NCBI GenBank assembly: GCA_964577715.1
Contig: CAZOAA010000046.1
Span: forward strand, 1-10,120
From: SUP05 sp964577715
Lineage (GTDB): Bacteria; Pseudomonadota; Gammaproteobacteria; PS1; Pseudothioglobaceae
Direction: 5' to 3'
Length of the DNA stretch: 10,120 nt
This document shows, piece by piece, positions 7,502-10,120 of this stretch (positions are counted from its first letter, which is position 1; each line of letters opens with the position of its first letter). Made by a program: the position numbers and the translations under genes. The notes under the pieces were generated by a model, which was not told the origin of the DNA, did no database searches, and was given only the letters and a program-made list of their open reading frames with translations.

Positions 7502-8675
7502 ATAATATGGTGGTGTAATGTCCTAATAGATAAGAGTCACTCCACATAATAACCAAAAACAATAAAGGCAGAGCAACACCCAAATCTCTTCTTATTCCTT
7601 TATTTTTACTCAACGCAAACCTAAGTTGATGGTAGAAAATAAATAGCATAGAAACTAGACCTAACAAACCCAATTGGACTGTGACAAGGATATACATGTT
7701 ATGGGGATTGACTGTTAGATTAACATCTGGTGTGTTTTCTAAGTGCACTGTTTTGTATGCGCTCGGAAAATCACCAGTACCCACACCAAAAAATGGATTA
7801 CTCAAGATAAGGTTAATAGAATTGGTTGTATACGTAATTCTTTGACCCACAGAAGTATCCCTATATCCACCCGAATAATAAGAATCAATATTTTTCACAG
7901 CTGCATCTACCCGATGATGGAATTGGCTTGAAGTATTGTAAGCTAAAAGAAAAACACTTGGGATTATAATAAGCGATAAAAGAAAGGCCTTTACTTTTTG
8001 CCAGTTATAGAATTGAAATATTAATAGCACCAACATGACAAAATACATGACTTGTCCTGCCCTACCTCCGGTAATAAACATGTTAATACTCATGGTTATT
8101 GCAAAAAAACCATACATAACCTTATGCATCCTCTTTAGTTTGTTGTTAAACAACAACTCATGGGAAAGTAGGTAAATACCAAATGTTAAAAAAGGGTTGT
8201 AAGATATATGACTCATCGTTGGTGTGGGATTGCCAGCAGTTGCCTTATGCAAAGGACCTATCACTTCAAACCAAACAAGATATGATAAAAACTCTGTCAA
8301 TGTCATGGCAAGTATAAATGCGGAGATATAGTATTTGATATATTCTTTTTTGGTCAGTGTTAGCAAAATTGGCAATAAAAATAAAAAATCAGACATTTTT
8401 TTTAAAATTAGTAATCCCCATTGCCAATCCTGCGTCCACAATAATCCTAGAAGGTGGATAAGAAAAAATAATATAGATAATCGAGCAAGTTTATTTTGTT
8501 TGATTTGATGATATTTATCACCATATTGGCCTGAAAATAACCACAACAAAACAATGATTCCAATAATCAAGTTACCGCCAGCAGTTGTTAGAGGAAAAAC
8601 AAAGGCAAGTAGAATTAACAAATATTGATAAACTTTTTCTAAACTAAGATTTAAATTAGATAAACCCACTTGCAC
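7455..8675 (-). CDS. waaL: O-antigen ligase-like membrane protein (WaaL/Wzy_C family)
   Basis: A 406-residue inner-membrane protein with about eleven or twelve hydrophobic segments (roughly 17-48, 65-80, 95-135, 158-246, 327-400) and one larger periplasmic loop (about 247-326). WaaL joins undecaprenyl-PP-linked O-chain to lipid A-core in the periplasm. The published ligase signature H[NSQ]x9Gxx[GTY] is matched exactly from His325-Asn326 to Gly336 and Gly339. TGGRAGQ (202-208) supplies the conserved arginine, and SVGQRITY (275-282) and FFGVGTGDF (295-303) are typical of the Wzy_C superfamily. A Wzy polymerase is the main alternative; the motif match and neighbouring core enzymes favour ligase. 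The frame opens at GTG 8675, but the better start is GTG at 8669, because GGAG at 8678-8675 lies 5 bases before it, giving 404 residues. It heads the operon with two GT9 genes. Confidence 0.82.
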   Translation of the reverse strand: MQVGLSNLNLSLEKVYQYLLILLAFVFPLTTAGGNLIIGIIVLLWLFSGQYGDKYHQIKQNKLARLSILFFLIHLLGLLWTQDWQWGLLILKKMSDFLFLLPILLTLTKKEYIKYYISAFILAMTLTEFLSYLVWFEVIGPLHKATAGNPTPTMSHISYNPFLTFGIYLLSHELLFNNKLKRMHKVMYGFFAITMSINMFITGGRAGQVMYFVMLVLLIFQFYNWQKVKAFLLSLIIIPSVFLLAYNTSSQFHHRVDAAVKNIDSYYSGGYRDTSVGQRITYTTNSINLILSNPFFGVGTGDFPSAYKTVHLENTPDVNLTVNPHNMYILVTVQLGLLGLVSMLFIFYHQLRFALSKNKGIRRDLGVALPLLFLVIMWSDSYLLGHYTTILFVFFSSFLYKEFEKG

Positions 8676-8678
8676 TCC
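8675..8678 (-). promoter_or_regulatory. Shine-Dalgarno GGAG fixing the ligase start at GTG 8669
   Basis: On the minus strand GGAG (8678-8675) is followed by TGCAA and then GTG at 8669-8667, a normal 5-base spacing. The in-frame GTG at 8675 overlaps the GGAG itself and so cannot use it. An ATG at 8680-8678 is in a different frame from the ligase. Confidence 0.55.
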
Positions 8679-8703
8679 ATTAAGTTAAATAGATTGTATA
8701 AAA
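8676..8703. promoter_or_regulatory. 28-base divergent promoter gap between blocks C and D
   Basis: Two divergent operons start 28 bases apart, so their promoters must overlap each other and the coding starts. Leftward, TACAAT on the minus strand (8698-8693) is a five-of-six match to the -10 consensus and would give a leader of about 17 bases before the ligase start at 8669; the -35 at the expected distance is poor. Rightward, TATAAA at 8697-8702 is the best -10-like hexamer, but it lies directly against the TTG at 8704, so a transcript from it would begin inside the annotated frame. The two candidates share bases, which would make the two directions compete. These are readings by eye. Confidence 0.35.
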
Positions 8704-9753
8704 TTGAAGATCAAATTGCCATTTTATTCGAAATTTTCAACTGATTCTATGTCATTAGATCTTGATACAAAAAAAACGTATGCTTTGTTCGTAAGAAGCA
8801 GTTATGGCGATCTCCTGATGACTGCACCACTGATTAATTGCATTAAGAAAATAAACCAAAGTAATAAAATTACCCTTTTTGTGGAAGAAAAAAATGCCCA
8901 ACTCGTTCCTTTTATGCAAAATGTGGATGAATTTTATGTTTTACCTTCTAAGGGCAATAAGTATTTCCAATTTATCTTCTATGGGCTCAAATACAGGCGC
9001 AAAAAGTTTGATATTAGCATTGCAGCCAAAACCGGTGTTGGGTCAGCCAATGGTTTTTTTCCTTTTTTTTTAGGAGCAAAGAAAAGAATTTCATACGTTA
9101 AATCTAAAAAAACCTGGACCGATCGACTTGTTAACCAAGCTATTGTATATAACGAAAATATTTATCATAACCAGCATTATGCCTTGAGTGTTTTACAATT
9201 ATTAAACCCATTGGCTAAAAAAGTCGATAAATGCCTTTATCCAAAAATAAATTCACCAGTTGGCTCTAGCTTAAAAAATAATAGTATTCGGGTCTTTACC
9301 TCGGTGTCCAATAATAGGTCATCTTGCACCCTTGATTTAGACACCTTGTCAATCATTATTAATTCTCTTGCAAAGCGTTACCAGTTCGATGTTGTAATCT
9401 CTGCAATGGCTAATGATATTGAACAGGCTAAGAAGTTACAAAATAAATTGTTATCAAAATCTATGGTTCAAATATCGCCTAATATTGCAGATTTGCTAAC
9501 ACTTCTAAAATCAGTTGATTTGTGTTTTATTGGTGAGGGTGGTGTTATGCATATGGCTGCAGCACTTGATATTGAACAAGTGGTATTATTTGGGCACACC
9601 TCTCCAACAACATGGGCGCCACTTTCTGACAAGGCTATAGTGCTGAGTGATAAAGAATCTGTAAATCTAATACCTAAAAATCTTATCCTAAGTGCGCTTG
9701 ATAAAAAACTACAAACGATTGTTTGTTCTCAAAAGAGTGAAAACCTTAAATAA
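8704..9753 (+). CDS. Glycosyltransferase family 9 protein with variant D-to-E signature
   Basis: A 349-residue GT9-family protein. The N-terminal domain reads YALFVRSSYGDLLMTAPL (26-43), with Asp36 at the catalytic position. The second domain has LCFIGEGGVMHMAAAL (273-288): the usual Asp two residues before the Gly/Ser is Glu278, while His283 is kept. VVLFGHTSPTTWAPL (293-307) then matches the nucleotide-sugar loop. Residues 111-126 contain an FFPFFL patch encoded by T7-CC-T9 (9054-9071). The TTG start at 8704 has no Shine-Dalgarno and abuts a -10-like sequence. An in-frame ATG at 8749 (residue 16) would still retain the whole Rossmann fold, so the true start may be there; an in-frame TAA at 8686 blocks extension. 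It leads a plus-strand block with a GT-C membrane transferase. Core glycosylation is likely; the donor is unknown. Confidence 0.86.
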   Translation: MKIKLPFYSKFSTDSMSLDLDTKKTYALFVRSSYGDLLMTAPLINCIKKINQSNKITLFVEEKNAQLVPFMQNVDEFYVLPSKGNKYFQFIFYGLKYRRKKFDISIAAKTGVGSANGFFPFFLGAKKRISYVKSKKTWTDRLVNQAIVYNENIYHNQHYALSVLQLLNPLAKKVDKCLYPKINSPVGSSLKNNSIRVFTSVSNNRSSCTLDLDTLSIIINSLAKRYQFDVVISAMANDIEQAKKLQNKLLSKSMVQISPNIADLLTLLKSVDLCFIGEGGVMHMAAALDIEQVVLFGHTSPTTWAPLSDKAIVLSDKESVNLIPKNLILSALDKKLQTIVCSQKSENLK

Positions 9754-10120
9754 CAATACCTCTACTTTGTCATTTTGGTTGGCAATATATTTATTAGCCC
9801 ATATTGCTATTCGGTTATTTTTTAGCTCTACTTTGCAAGTGGACGATGCGGAGCAAATTAGACTTGCACAAAACCTTCTTCTCGGTTATCCAATTCCTCA
9901 ACCTCCTTTATACAGTTGGGTGAGTTGGTTAATGTTTCAAACATTTGGCACGGGACTGTTGGCATTGACATTACTTAAATACATACTAATTACCCTTACT
10001 TTTTGGCTAACTTGGCTTGTATCGGGACAACTATTCCAGCACCTGCAAACTCGTTACCTAGCGATCTTTTCTTATTTGTTAATACCATCATTTGCTTGGC
10101 ATATGCATCAAGGATTCACC
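9737..10120 (+). CDS. Membrane glycosyltransferase, ArnT/PMT-like GT-C family (N-terminal part, runs off window)
   Basis: I translated 128 residues in a frame open to the right edge. A short polar N-terminus is followed by a hydrophobic helix (about 11-31), a loop with VDDAEQI (35-41) and QPPLYSW (55-61), then further helices (about 72-98 and 107-120). An acidic pair soon after the first helix, followed by a PPL motif, is the layout of GT39/GT83 enzymes (PMT, ArnT and RgtA-type), where the acidic residue in the first periplasmic loop is catalytic. These enzymes take sugars from polyprenyl-phosphate donors on the periplasmic side. The GTG at 9737 begins inside the last codons of the preceding GT9 gene (17-base overlap), so the pair is probably co-transcribed; no good Shine-Dalgarno is visible and no nearby alternative start keeps the first helix whole. 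A lipid A aminosugar transferase or a core/O-chain hexosyltransferase are both possible. Confidence 0.78.
   Translation, partial: MKTLNNNTSTLSFWLAIYLLAHIAIRLFFSSTLQVDDAEQIRLAQNLLLGYPIPQPPLYSWVSWLMFQTFGTGLLALTLLKYILITLTFWLTWLVSGQLFQHLQTRYLAIFSYLLIPSFAWHMHQGFT

Noticed and set aside
7455..8675. O-antigen polymerase (Wzy) instead of ligase
   Set aside because: The exact H[NSQ]x9Gxx[GTY] ligase signature and the core-transferase neighbours favour WaaL. The two families share a fold, so the alternative is lowered rather than excluded.
1213..9753. Recent duplication as the source of the four GT9 genes
   Set aside because: Apart from the short family signatures, the proteins show different lengths, N-termini and motif residues, and no long shared nucleotide stretches were noticed. 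They look like old, separately acquired paralogues.
1..10120. tRNA/rRNA genes, CRISPR arrays, insertion sequences, attachment sites
   Set aside because: Coding sequence covers nearly the whole window. I saw no regularly spaced repeats, transposase motifs, inverted-repeat boundaries or cloverleaf-like segments in the two short gaps.

Overview
The window is a densely packed surface-polysaccharide locus, almost certainly for lipopolysaccharide (LPS) core and O-chain assembly, from a Gram-negative bacterium. It is AT-rich (roughly one third G+C by eye). LPS-core glycosyltransferases, a WaaL-type ligase and a bifunctional ManC point to a proteobacterium, most likely a low-GC gammaproteobacterium of the marine sulfur-oxidiser/symbiont (SUP05-Thioglobus) type. 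That assignment is an inference from gene content and composition, not a database match.

There are ten protein genes, no RNA genes, no mobile elements and no gene-free stretch over 60 bases. They form four blocks that alternate in direction. Block A (minus, 3089 down to 1) is a GT2 transferase with a galactosyltransferase-type C-terminal motif, then a GT9 (heptosyltransferase-family) enzyme, then an O-carbamoyltransferase cut by the left edge. Block B (plus, 3148-5339) is a WaaE/KdtX-like GT2 core transferase overlapping manC, which makes GDP-mannose. Block C (minus, 8675 down to 5305) is a WaaL-like O-antigen ligase followed by two GT9 enzymes. Block D (plus, 8704 to the right edge) is a fourth GT9 enzyme followed by the start of an integral-membrane GT-C (ArnT/PMT-like) transferase.

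Blocks A/B and C/D diverge from intergenic gaps of only 58 and 28 bases. Blocks B/C converge with their coding ends overlapping by 35 bases, leaving no room for an ordinary terminator. Within blocks, neighbouring genes touch or overlap (ATGA junctions at 1213 and 3936, 8 bases at 6383, up to 47 bases at 7455, 17 bases at 9737), which suggests operons with coupled translation.

The proposed pathway is as follows. Soluble or membrane-edge GT9 and GT2 enzymes build a branched core on the inner leaflet using heptose, hexose and possibly GDP-mannose-derived sugars. The carbamoyltransferase decorates a sugar hydroxyl. The polytopic ligase and the GT-C enzyme act on the periplasmic side with lipid-linked donors. 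No Wzx, Wzy or ABC exporter is present, so the window is only part of the locus. Donor and acceptor sugars of the individual transferases cannot be read from sequence alone. I see no sign of a radically new system. The most unusual points are four very different GT9 genes in 8.5 kb, a carbamoyltransferase coupled to one of them, and the prevalence of non-ATG or poorly supported starts, including at the head of every block.
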